A DNA stretch of 9,222 nucleotides, from positions 1 through 9,222 of the forward strand of contig CALAMB010000183.1 of assembly GCA_937925645.1 (NCBI GenBank), given 5' to 3'. Position numbers and translations under genes: made by a program. Below are positions 1 through 5,759 of this stretch, piece by piece. A model generated the notes under the pieces. The model was not told the origin of the DNA. It did no database searches and saw nothing but the letters and a program-made list of their open reading frames with translations. Each line of letters starts with the position of its first letter. The first letter of the stretch is position 1. Origin of the DNA: an uncultured Acidobacteriota bacterium (GTDB taxonomy: Bacteria > Acidobacteriota > JAAYUB01).

Positions 1-2
1 TT

Positions 3-60
3 AATGGTACGACGCCCACCCAGTTCTACACTCTTTCCCTACACGACGCTCTTCCGATCT
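3..60 (+). other. Illumina P5/TruSeq adapter, assembly artefact
   Basis: Positions 28-60 match all 33 bases of the Illumina TruSeq read-1 adapter, which ends in CTTCCGATCT. Positions 3-31 match the 29-base P5 flow-cell part with five substitutions, at 7, 12, 15, 21 and 24. Errors lie only in the distal half, as expected if the contig end came from a minus-strand read that ran through the insert into adapter while losing quality. This sequence is synthetic, and the genomic sequence begins at about base 61. Confidence 0.97.
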
Positions 61-107
61 CGGCGCCTCCCGGCGCCCATAAAATGCGCCGCCGCCGCAA
101 TCCTCCG

Positions 108-137
108 TTGACATGCTTTGCATCGTTTTGATACATT
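108..137 (+). promoter_or_regulatory. Sigma70-like promoter of the agmatinase-TPR operon
   Basis: A perfect -35 box TTGACA lies at 108-113. After an 18-base spacer comes TACATT at 132-137, which matches four of six -10 positions. Transcription would start near 144, just upstream of the ribosome binding site at 155-159. This argues against translation starting at the TTG at 118, which sits inside the promoter. The call rests on box matches only. Confidence 0.55.
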
Positions 138-165
138 GCCGCCTAATTATGTGCAAGGATGGCCG

Positions 166-1035
166 ATGATCTGGAACTTCGGCGATGTCGGCGCGGAACT
201 GGGGCGGGCGGACCGCGCCCGCTTCGGCGTGATCCCCGTGCCGTTCGAGCGGACCACGTCCTACGGCAAGGGCACCGCCGACGGGCCGCGCGCCGTCGTC
301 GCGGCGTCCCGCTACATGGAGCTGTTCGACGAACAGTACGGTTTCCAGCCCGCCGACGCCGGTATCTGGACCTGCCCCCCGCTCGAATTAAAAGAAGAAA
401 CTATCGAAGGGGACATCCATCTTATTTCTACGAGAACCGCGGAGCTGATGGCCAACGACCAGTTCCTGATCTTTGTAGGCGGCGAACATTCCATCACCTT
501 CCCCATCGTGCGGGCCTACCGGGAGCGCTATCCGGCCCTGGGGGTGCTCCAACTGGACGCGCACGCGGACCTGCGGTGTGAGTACGAGGGCTCCATCTAC
601 TCCCACGCCAGCGTGATGCGGCGGGTGGTGGACATCTGCCCGGCGGTGCAGGTGGGAATCCGCAGCCTGAGCCAGGAGGAGCACGACGAACTGCCCAGGC
701 TGCCGACGACCATGATTTTCGCCCATGAATATTTCCGGGACCCGGCGGCGGCCGTTCAGAAGATGCTTGCAAATCTCCCGGCGGATGTCTATATTACCTT
801 CGATCTGGACGCCTTGGACCCATCCATTCTGTCCGCCACCGGGACTCCCGAACCGGGCGGACTGTCCTGGTACGACGCGCTGGCGGTGCTGGAACCGGTT
901 TTCGCGTCACGCCGGGTGGTCGGAGCCGACGTGGTGGAACTGGCCCCCGTCGCCGGCTCCCCCGCCAGCGATTTCATCGCGGCCCGCCTGGTCTACAAGA
1001 TGATGTCGATGCAGGCGCATTTTAGGCGGTCATGA
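166..1035 (+). CDS. speB: Agmatinase-type ureohydrolase
   Basis: Predicted cytosolic, binuclear-manganese ureohydrolase. Agmatinases hydrolyse agmatine to putrescine and urea. The 289-residue protein has the usual family length. The metal-ligand motifs are all present: GGEHS (His108), DAHAD (Asp131, His133, Asp135) and DLDALDP (Asp213, Asp215). SHASVMR and the late GTPEPGGL motif are also family features. The ATG at 166 is preferred because AAGGA at 155-159 is correctly spaced and the promoter lies just upstream. The frame is open back to a TTG at 118, which would add 16 residues but overlap the promoter. The next gene follows after 22 bases, so the two are probably co-transcribed. Arginase, guanidinobutyrase or another ureohydrolase activity cannot be excluded from sequence alone; agmatinase is the best guess. 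Confidence 0.9.
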   Translation: MIWNFGDVGAELGRADRARFGVIPVPFERTTSYGKGTADGPRAVVAASRYMELFDEQYGFQPADAGIWTCPPLELKEETIEGDIHLISTRTAELMANDQFLIFVGGEHSITFPIVRAYRERYPALGVLQLDAHADLRCEYEGSIYSHASVMRRVVDICPAVQVGIRSLSQEEHDELPRLPTTMIFAHEYFRDPAAAVQKMLANLPADVYITFDLDALDPSILSATGTPEPGGLSWYDALAVLEPVFASRRVVGADVVELAPVAGSPASDFIAARLVYKMMSMQAHFRRS

Positions 1036-1057
1036 AACCAATCTTGGGAGGCAGAAT

Positions 1058-2047
1058 ATGATCAATCGTGGCAACATCAGGCTCGTCCTGACCGCGCTCG
1101 CCCTCGTCTTGCTGGTGGCGGTCGCGCTGCCGCAGGAAGCGAAAGAGGAATACACCTACGAGGAATATTCCTACTACAACAAGGCCAAGACCGAGACTGA
1201 CCTGGCCAAGAAGGAAGCGGCCATCTTCGAATTCCTGGAGAAGTTCCCGAACTCCAAACTGCTGCAGTACGTTATGGTCGAGTTCCAGCAGTACGCCAAC
1301 GGGATGATCCAGAAGGGCGGCCACGACCAGGTCATCGCCGCCGCCAAGCGCCTGCAGCAGATGGTGCCCGACTCGGACGTGCCGGTCCAGTCGATGGCGT
1401 CCGCCTACTACTTCAAGCAGGACTATCCCAATTATCTCGCCCAGTCCGAGATCCTGTATGCCAAGCAGCCCAACGTCCAGATGGCGTACTACATGGCGGA
1501 CGCCGCCATCAAGTGCGGCGACACCGTGCGCGCCGAGAAGTACCTGGGCGCGGTGGAGCAGGAAGGCGCCCTGCTCATGAAGGTGGACCTGGCCTACAAG
1601 CTGTTCGGCTACTACATGGGCAAGAACGACCCCAAGACCGTCGAGACCGCCCATAAGGTCATCGCCCTGCTCAATGGGAGCGAGGCGCCGGCCGACTTCA
1701 AGGGTGACTGGAACGCGTTCAAGAACGGGACCCTGACGGCCTGCTACAACGCGGTGGGCAACGCCTGCCTGAAGGCGAGCGACTTCACCGGCGCCGCCGA
1801 GACGTTCGAGAAGGTCGTGCAGATCAACCCGAAGGACGCCGCCGCTTACTTCTACCTCGGCCTGTCCTACTGGTTCGGCAAGCAGGCCAAGGCCGCCGCC
1901 CCCGCCTTCGCCAAGGCGGCGGTGCTCAACCAGGCGGTTTCGCCCAAGGCCGCCGATCAGCTCCGGAAGCTTCTGGACGGCGCCGGCATGGCGGAGAAGT
2001 ATGACGAGTACCTCGCCACCGCCAAGGCCGAACTGGGCATCCAGTAG
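1058..2047 (+). CDS. Secreted TPR-repeat protein
   Basis: Unrecognised by name; 329 residues. The N-terminus is a Sec-type signal: basic residues in MINRGNIR, a hydrophobic core at about 9-23, then ALPQEA as a plausible cleavage zone. There is no lipobox cysteine. The mature protein begins with a Tyr/Glu-rich stretch (about 29-40) and is otherwise helical. Residues 227-260 form a clear tetratricopeptide repeat (NAVGNACL, FTGAAETFEKVV, INPKD) and 261-294 a second; weaker helical repeats fill 50-200. TPRs bind proteins, so a periplasmic scaffold role is likely, but the partner is unknown. GGGAGG at 1046-1051 is six bases before the ATG. It follows the agmatinase gene by 22 bases and ends before a strong terminator, so it is the last gene of that operon. 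No link to agmatine metabolism is visible in the protein itself. Confidence 0.85.
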   Translation: MINRGNIRLVLTALALVLLVAVALPQEAKEEYTYEEYSYYNKAKTETDLAKKEAAIFEFLEKFPNSKLLQYVMVEFQQYANGMIQKGGHDQVIAAAKRLQQMVPDSDVPVQSMASAYYFKQDYPNYLAQSEILYAKQPNVQMAYYMADAAIKCGDTVRAEKYLGAVEQEGALLMKVDLAYKLFGYYMGKNDPKTVETAHKVIALLNGSEAPADFKGDWNAFKNGTLTACYNAVGNACLKASDFTGAAETFEKVVQINPKDAAAYFYLGLSYWFGKQAKAAAPAFAKAAVLNQAVSPKAADQLRKLLDGAGMAEKYDEYLATAKAELGIQ

Positions 2048-2081
2048 CGCGATTGGCGCGACATCATTCGTTGACGGTTTC

Positions 2082-2114
2082 GGCCGCCGGTGCATCCGGC
2101 GGCCTTTTCTTTTT
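2082..2114 (+). terminator. Intrinsic terminator of the agmatinase-TPR operon
   Basis: GGCCGCCGG at 2082-2090 and CCGGCGGCC at 2096-2104 form a perfect 9-bp stem around the loop TGCAT, followed by TTTTCTTTTT at 2105-2114. It lies 34 bases after the TPR stop codon and is a canonical Rho-independent terminator. Confidence 0.93.
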
Positions 2115-2141
2115 GAGTTCGGCGCGGCTCTGTGGTCAAAT
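2113..2141 (+). promoter_or_regulatory. Candidate promoter of the PepT-like gene
   Basis: TTGAGT at 2113-2118 and TCAAAT at 2136-2141 are 17 bases apart, each matching four of six consensus positions. A TG at 2133-2134 gives an extended -10 (TGGTCAAAT). It starts at the end of the upstream terminator's T-run and precedes the ribosome binding site at 2184-2190, so it suits a gene with its own transcript. Confidence 0.4.
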
Positions 2142-2196
2142 GGTCCTGTTCGCCGGCCCGCCGAGGTGCGGCCGGACGCCCCCGAGGAGGTGCCCC

Positions 2197-3276
2197 GTGA
2201 TTGACGCGACGCGCATGGTGGAGCAGTTCATGGCCATGGTCCGGATCGACAGCGAATCGGGCCACGAGGAAGCCATGATGCAGTACCTGGACGGCTACCT
2301 GACCCGCGAGCTCGGCGCCGAGTGCGTCCGGGACGCCTACGGCAACCTGGTGGCCCGCTGGCCGGGAAAAAATTCCACGGCCGCGCCCATCCTGCTCGCC
2401 TGCCACGCCGACACGGTGAAACCGGGGCGGGGGATCGAGCCGGTGCTCCAAGGTGAAGTCATCTCGTCGCGGGGCGAGACGATCCTGGGCGCCGACGACA
2501 AGGCGGGCATCGCCGAGGCCATCGAGGCCATTCGCACGGCGCCGGCCCATCCGCCCATCGACTTCGCCATCACCCGGGAGGAAGAGGTGGGCCTGATCGG
2601 GGTGAAGAACCTGGACCTGTCACTCATCCGCGCCAAGGAGGGGTACCTCCTCGACAGCGACGTGCTGGACACGGTGGTCATCGGCGGCCCCACCTACGTG
2701 GCCATCGACGTGGACGTCACCGGGCGCGCCGCCCACGCCGGCATGGAGCCGGAGCGGGGCGTCTCGGCCATCCTGGCCGCCGCCCGGGCCATCGCCGCGC
2801 TGGAACTGGGCCGGCTGGACCACCGCACCACGGCCAACGTGGGGGTGATCTCCGGCGGCATCGTCCGGAACGGCGTCCCCGAGAAGGCCGGCTTCCTCGC
2901 CGAGTGCCGCTCCCTGGACCACGCCACCGCCATCGCCCTGGCCGAGCGGATGACCCGGACCATCCGGGATGAAGTCGAGGCCAGCGGCGCGGCCGCCGAC
3001 ATCCGCGTGGACGTCAAGTGCGAGGCGGTGGGCATTCCCGAAAGTGCCCCCGTGGTCCAGACCTGCATGGAAGCCATCGCCTCGGTGGGACTGAAACCCC
3101 GCACCACCTATATCTGCGGCTTCACCGACGCCTCGATCTACAACAACCGCGGCATCCAGACCGCGGTGCTGGGCATCGGCGCCGCCAACGAGCACTCCGC
3201 CCAGGAGCTCATCGCCGTGCCCGACATGGTCACCGCGGTGAAAATCCTGCACCGCATTTTCGAGGTGAAGGCCTAG
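2197..3276 (+). CDS. M20-family PepT-like metallopeptidase
   Basis: A 359-residue M20 zinc peptidase of the PepT-like group, predicted to release residues from short peptides in the cytosol. Family metal and catalytic motifs are in order: LLACHADTV (His70, Asp72), LGADDKAG (Asp100/101), TREEEVG (Glu128-130, containing the general base), LLDSD (Asp153/155) and NEHSAQE (His333). GRAAHAGMEPERG (from about 176) matches the lid/dimerisation domain. It resembles Bacillus YqjE-like proteins more than classical PepT. The start is GTG at 2197, six bases after GAGGAGG at 2184-2190. An in-frame ATG at 2053 is rejected because it would translate through the terminator and promoter and add 48 residues without family character. 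The exact peptide substrate is unknown. Confidence 0.9.
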   Translation: MIDATRMVEQFMAMVRIDSESGHEEAMMQYLDGYLTRELGAECVRDAYGNLVARWPGKNSTAAPILLACHADTVKPGRGIEPVLQGEVISSRGETILGADDKAGIAEAIEAIRTAPAHPPIDFAITREEEVGLIGVKNLDLSLIRAKEGYLLDSDVLDTVVIGGPTYVAIDVDVTGRAAHAGMEPERGVSAILAAARAIAALELGRLDHRTTANVGVISGGIVRNGVPEKAGFLAECRSLDHATAIALAERMTRTIRDEVEASGAAADIRVDVKCEAVGIPESAPVVQTCMEAIASVGLKPRTTYICGFTDASIYNNRGIQTAVLGIGAANEHSAQELIAVPDMVTAVKILHRIFEVKA

Positions 3277-3282
3277 CTCGCC

Positions 3283-3314
3283 GGTGAATCGGTGAATGGG
3301 TGAATCGGTGAATC
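3283..3314 (+). repeat. Four tandem octamers GGTGAAT(C/G)
   Basis: Four contiguous 8-base units: GGTGAATC, GGTGAATG, GGTGAATC and GGTGAATC. They start seven bases after the PepT-like stop codon. The same word recurs at about 5546-5556 (AATCGGTGAATGG), in another intergenic region. Confidence 0.9.
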
Positions 3315-3321
3315 GGGCCTA

Positions 3322-3567
3322 TTCGTGCTCGTAAATCGTAATCGTAATCGTAATTCGTAATCGTAATTCGTAATCGTAATTCGTAATCGTTATCGTCATC
3401 GAGGCTCGAGGCTCGAGACTAGAGGCTCGTTCCCAACCGACGGACATCGGACATCGGACTTCGGGTTTCGTACTCGTAATTCGTAATCGTAATCGTAATC
3501 GTCATCGTAATCGTCATCGTAATCGAGGCTCGTTCCCGTCCCTCTCTGTTCGTATTCGTAATTCGTA
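3322..3567 (+). repeat. Word-like TCGTAA/ATTCGTA repeat arrays with spacer modules
   Basis: Three low-complexity arrays (about 3322-3401, 3466-3525 and 3549-3567) are built from interleaved TCGTAA hexamers and ATTCGTA heptamers, with variants TCGTCA and TCGTTA. Between them lie AGGCTCGAGGCTCGAG (3402-3417), AGGCTCGTTCCC (3423-3434 and again 3526-3537) and CGGACATCGGACATCGG at 3441. Mixed 6- and 7-base periods do not keep a reading frame, so the Asp/Tyr-rich minus-strand reading frame here is an artefact. The block ordering recurs inverted at 5760-5853. Confidence 0.88.
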
Positions 3568-3683
3568 GTGCTCCCAACCCGGCGTTGCCGGAACCAAATG
3601 ATCGGCGTGGTGGTTGATGGGCGCGTCGTTTCTCCCGCACCGTGCGCACCGCGGTCTGAAACAGCCGACGGGAGCCCCTCCGG

Positions 3684-3780
3684 CGACCCGCGGCACGCGG
3701 GTCGAACATGGGTAGCCCCGGGTGAACCCCGGGGTCCTCCACGCCCGGTCCGGATTGAGGGCGACCCGCGAAGCGGGTCG
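3684..3780. repeat. REP-like cluster of three GC hairpins
   Basis: Hairpin 1 pairs CGACCCGCG (3684-3692) with CGCGGGTCG (3696-3704). Hairpin 2 pairs CCCCGGG (3716-3722) with CCCGGGG (3728-3734). Hairpin 3 pairs CGACCCGC (3762-3769) with GCGGGTCG (3773-3780). Hairpins 1 and 3 share sequence and are both followed by AACATG. No T-run follows, so they are not ordinary intrinsic terminators, although they could stabilise 3' ends between the convergent genes. They resemble repetitive extragenic palindromes; no REP transposase is seen. Confidence 0.75.
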
Positions 3781-3860
3781 AACATGATTCTCTGGTTCAG
3801 CGGATCAGGGTGGGATTGGACGCCCCGCCGGCGCGCGGTCAGTTGATCGTCCCGTCGAAT

Positions 3861-3930
3861 CCCAGGTCCCCACTCTCTTCAACAGCAAGAACGGACTCGT
3901 CACCAAATAGCCAAAAAAACTATAAGCAAT
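3861..3930 (-). repeat. Dispersed ~65-bp repeat, copy 1 (inverted)
   Basis: Read on the minus strand this begins ATTGCTTATA, contains CTATTTGGTGACGAGTCCG and ends GGGGACCTGGG. A second copy lies on the plus strand at 5587-5648. The shared core of about 38 bases differs at two positions, and the copies differ by an 8-base indel near the GACCTGGG end and a 1-base indel in the T-rich part. The pair brackets the nlpC gene and its repeat-rich upstream region. Confidence 0.85.
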
Positions 3931-3998
3931 CTCAGCGAACCAATAATCCGAAATGCCCAATGAAAAATGTCAGATGATCAATGACAAATGGATCCTTC
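3931..3998. repeat. Low-complexity (T)CATT words next to the nlpC stop
   Basis: On the minus strand the 68 bases after the nlpC stop contain repeated GTCATTG, TTTTTCATT and GGGCATT words. No hairpin with a T-run is visible, so no clear terminator was found for nlpC. This is probably part of the same repeat landscape. Confidence 0.4.
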
Positions 3999-4814
3999 TT
4001 AGAAGTATTTCCTCCCCCCTTCATACCTTGCGGAGAAGTAACTGTCCGCCATTCGGTCGGTGCGGATCCGCTTGCCGGCGCCTGGCGCGTGGATGAACGC
4101 GCCGCCGCCGCAGTAGATGCCCACGTGGGAGATCCGTCCGTTCCGGGCGATGGAGAAGAACACCAGGTCGCCCTTTTTCAGCCGGTCTTCGTTCACCCCT
4201 TTGCCGGCGTCGTATTGCGCCGCCGCCGAGCGGGGCAGGTTCAGCCCGTTGAGCTGGTACACCGCCTGGGCCAGGCCGCTGCAGTCGAAGCCCTCCTCGG
4301 GCGACGTGCCGCCCCACTGGTATGGCGTCCCGATGAAGCTTTCGGCGGTGCGGACGATCCGGTCGCGGAGGAAGTTTTCGCCCTTGCTCTCCGCCTCGGC
4401 CACGGAGTACGTCTCGGGGCTCACGATGAAGTAGTCGCCGATGGCGCCGGCCCGGCGCAACCGCTCCGCCTCGTCCAGGGCCGCCGCGCGGGTGGCGAAG
4501 TCGCCGAAGCGCACCTTGTACAAACCGGTCTTGTAGAGGAAGAAAAAGGCGTCGAGCCCCTGCAGGCGGAGCGCCCGGGTGAAGCGTTCGGCGTTCGCCA
4601 CCTGGGCGAAGGCGCCCACCTGGATGGCGAAGCCCGTGCGGGCCAGCCCCGGCGCGCCCGGCACCGGCCGGGCGGTGGGCGGCGCCGTGGGGGGGGCGCC
4701 CGGCACCGGTGTCCGCGGCTTCTTGCCGCAGCCGCCGGCGGCCAGGGCCAGGGCGATTGCCGCCGCCGCCAGCGCCGCCGTCACCCGCCGCGATCCCGCG
4801 CGCGCCGTCCGCAT
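3999..4814 (-). CDS. SPOR and NlpC/P60 domain lipoprotein
   Basis: Predicted lipid-anchored peptidoglycan hydrolase of 271 residues. Residues 1-28 are a lipoprotein signal (basic start, Ala/Leu core) ending in LAAGGC, with Cys29 as the acylation site. A Pro/Ala linker covers about 32-57. A SPOR-like domain follows at about 60-133 (FAIQVGAFAQVANAERF, then GLYKVRFGDF); SPOR domains bind denuded glycan at division sites. The NlpC/P60 domain is about 150-271: YQWGGTSPEEGFDCSG carries nucleophile Cys178, ISHVGIY carries His230 and FIHAPG carries His242, so the triad is complete. This family usually cleaves D-Glu-diaminopimelate bonds in stem peptides. The start at 4814 is set by GGAGGT (plus-strand 4822-4827), seven bases upstream. 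The frame extends to 4865, but that TTG lies upstream of the promoter. It is convergent with the PepT-like gene and divergent from the fusion gene. Confidence 0.92.
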   Translation of the reverse strand: MRTARAGSRRVTAALAAAAIALALAAGGCGKKPRTPVPGAPPTAPPTARPVPGAPGLARTGFAIQVGAFAQVANAERFTRALRLQGLDAFFFLYKTGLYKVRFGDFATRAAALDEAERLRRAGAIGDYFIVSPETYSVAEAESKGENFLRDRIVRTAESFIGTPYQWGGTSPEEGFDCSGLAQAVYQLNGLNLPRSAAAQYDAGKGVNEDRLKKGDLVFFSIARNGRISHVGIYCGGGAFIHAPGAGKRIRTDRMADSYFSARYEGGRKYF

Positions 4815-4847
4815 GGTCCGCACCTCCGTCCGCCCGGCGTTTGTTGC

Positions 4848-4858
4848 ATGATACCACA
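4848..4858 (-). promoter_or_regulatory. Extended -10 promoter candidate of the nlpC gene
   Basis: On the minus strand TGTGGTATCAT holds TATCAT (4853-4848), matching five of six -10 positions, with an upstream TGn. No good -35 is seen at 16-18 bases. The start would be near 4841, upstream of the ribosome binding site. The fusion gene has a near-identical element. Confidence 0.45.
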
Positions 4859-4868
4859 GCCGCAAAAA

Positions 4869-4890
4869 CGCCCCGATCTATCTTCGGCGT
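4869..4890. repeat. Imperfect hairpin repeat, copy 1
   Basis: CCGATCTATCTTCGG with flanking GC-rich arms, followed by CGTGCGGTGATGAAGCGC. A second copy at 5424-5446 forms a cleaner stem. Here the pairing has one mismatch and one G-T pair. Both copies are followed by a GTGCGGTGATGA(A/G)GCGC tail. Confidence 0.7.
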
Positions 4891-4914
4891 GCGGTGATGA
4901 AGCGCTCGGCCCGC

Positions 4915-5010
4915 TGCGTCGGCACGCCGGTCTGGAGTGCGTCGGCACGCCGGTCTGGAGTGCGTCGGCACGCCGGTCTGGAGTGCGGCGGCACGACGCC
5001 GCTCTGGATT
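4915..5010 (+). repeat. 23-bp tandem repeat, three exact units plus a degenerate fourth
   Basis: Units at 4915-4937, 4938-4960 and 4961-4983 are identical: each starts TGCGTCGGCACGCC and ends GGTCTGGAG. A variant unit from 4984 contains the hairpin GCGGCG-GCACGA-CGCCGC (4985-5002). The 44 bases at 4967-5010 recur at 5340-5383 with two substitutions. There are no spacers, so this is not a CRISPR array. From 5011 to about 5145 I see no gene or clear repeat. Confidence 0.92.
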
Positions 5011-5145
5011 TGCGCGGGACGCGCAGGGCAAAATCGTGGGGAGCGATAGTGTGCGCTCAGCAAGATCCCGGCGCCCGCGGCCCGCGGAATCGCCATCATC
5101 CACCGGTCCACCCCGCCGGCTGGAACGCATAGATCGCTAGCCTTA

Positions 5146-5257
5146 CACCGCGGAGGCGCCGAGGCGCTGCGGAGCCATTCTCTCAGGCGATTCGCCGGGC
5201 GGTCCCATGGCTTTCCATTGACAATTAATGCCTGTTCTGCGCCTTGGCGCCTTGGCG
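5146..5257. repeat. Inverted-repeat-bounded intergenic element
   Basis: The left arm at 5148-5166 (CGCGGAGGCGCCGAGGCGC) and the right arm at 5239-5257 (GCGCCTTGGCGCCTTGGCG) are inverted, matching at 16 of 19 positions with about 72 bases between. Each arm has an internal AGGCGCC duplication. There is no coding potential or transposase; it resembles a MITE-like or REP-like element. Confidence 0.65.
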
Positions 5258-5281
5258 AGCATGAATCCCTCCGCGTCCACT

Positions 5282-5334
5282 GCGCCCGCGTCCCGCGGGA
5301 AACCAAAGCGCAGACGTGTCTGCGCACTCCAAAC
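5282..5334 (+). repeat. 53-bp direct repeat, copy 1
   Basis: It starts GCGCCCGCGTCCCGCGGG and contains the hairpin GCGCAGAC-GT-GTCTGCGC (5308-5325). Copy 2 at 5457-5509 differs at only two positions, both A to G. Confidence 0.92.
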
Positions 5335-5339
5335 AGATT

Positions 5340-5383
5340 GGCACGCTGGTCTGGAGTGCGGCGGCACGACGCCGCTTTGGATT
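5340..5383 (+). repeat. 44-bp direct repeat, second copy of 4967-5010
   Basis: Begins GGCACGCTGGTCTGGAGTGC and ends CGCCGCTTTGGATT. It matches 4967-5010 at 42 of 44 positions, and both differences are C to T. The internal GCGGCG/CGCCGC stem is kept. Confidence 0.9.
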
Positions 5384-5391
5384 CTGCCGTA

Positions 5392-5414
5392 GGCCGCGTC
5401 CGACGGACGCGGCC
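5392..5414. repeat. Perfect 23-base GC palindrome
   Basis: GGCCGCGTCCG (5392-5402), a central A, then CGGACGCGGCC (5404-5414). An 11-bp arm with one central base is better suited to a protein-binding or cruciform site than to an RNA hairpin loop. Confidence 0.85.
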
Positions 5415-5423
5415 CGAAAATAA

Positions 5424-5446
5424 CACTCCGATCTATCTTCGGAGTG
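5424..5446. repeat. Hairpin repeat, copy 2
   Basis: CACTCCGA (5424-5431), loop TCTATCT, TCGGAGTG (5439-5446): a perfect 8-bp stem. Same loop and downstream tail as 4869-4890. Confidence 0.8.
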
Positions 5447-5456
5447 CGGTGATGAG

Positions 5457-5509
5457 GCGCCCGCGTCCCGCGGGAAACCAGAGCGCAGACGTGTCTGCGC
5501 ACTCCAGAC
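5457..5509 (+). repeat. 53-bp direct repeat, copy 2
   Basis: Matches 5282-5334 at 51 of 53 positions, including the perfect GCGCAGAC-GT-GTCTGCGC stem (5483-5500). Same orientation, 175 bases downstream. Confidence 0.92.
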
Positions 5510-5586
5510 CGCATTGCTGCCAGGAGGGGACTCTCCGCAGCATGAATCGGTGAATGGATAAGGCCAGATTCTATCGGATATTGCTT

Positions 5587-5648
5587 ATTGCTTATATTTT
5601 ATTAGCTATTTGGTAACGAGTCCGTTCTTGTTGTTGAAGGGACCTGGG
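5587..5648 (+). repeat. Dispersed ~65-bp repeat, copy 2
   Basis: Plus-strand copy of the repeat at 3861-3930. It starts ATTGCTTATA, contains CTATTTGGTAACGAGTCCG and runs into GACCTGGG. The GACCTGGG end leads directly into the GGGACCT array. Confidence 0.85.
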
Positions 5649-5728
5649 ACCTGGGACCTGGGCCCTGGGGTTTTGGGACCGGGATTTGGGGACCGGGAAC
5701 CAGGACCCAGCACCTAGGTCCCAGGTCC
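5640..5728. repeat. GGGACCT array forming a large imperfect hairpin
   Basis: GGACCT words repeat three times from 5640, drift through GGGCCC and GGGACCGGG variants, then return in inverted form as AGGTCCCAGGTCC. The ends (5640-5652 and 5716-5728) are a perfect 13-bp inverted repeat, and the interior is also partly self-complementary. Confidence 0.8.
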
Positions 5729-5759
5729 GATATCCGATGTCCGCTGTCCGCCTGGCGGT

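Noticed and set aside
118..165. TTG start for the agmatinase
   Set aside because: It lies between the -35 and -10 boxes and has no ribosome binding site, while the ATG at 166 has AAGGA at proper spacing.
2110..2150. Degenerate CACAGAG-type repeat on the minus strand after the terminator
   Set aside because: ACCACAGAGCCGCGCCGAAC looks like a remnant of the repeat family at 7793, but similarity is weak and the stretch is better explained as a promoter.
2053..2196. ATG at 2053 as the start of the PepT-like protein
   Set aside because: Translation would cross the intrinsic terminator and the promoter; GTG 2197 has a strong GAGGAGG site and gives the family N-terminus.
3396..3785. Asp/Tyr-repeat protein on the minus strand
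   Set aside because: The repeated residues come from reading TCGTAA words; the 6/7-base mixture breaks frame and there is no start signal.
4915..5010. CRISPR array
   Set aside because: The 23-bp units are directly adjacent with no spacers and no cas genes are present.
3981..5132. 383-codon plus-strand open frame across nlpC
   Set aside because: It is antisense to a protein with lipobox, SPOR and a complete NlpC/P60 triad, and runs on into the 23-bp tandem repeats. No ribosome binding site or recognisable domain.
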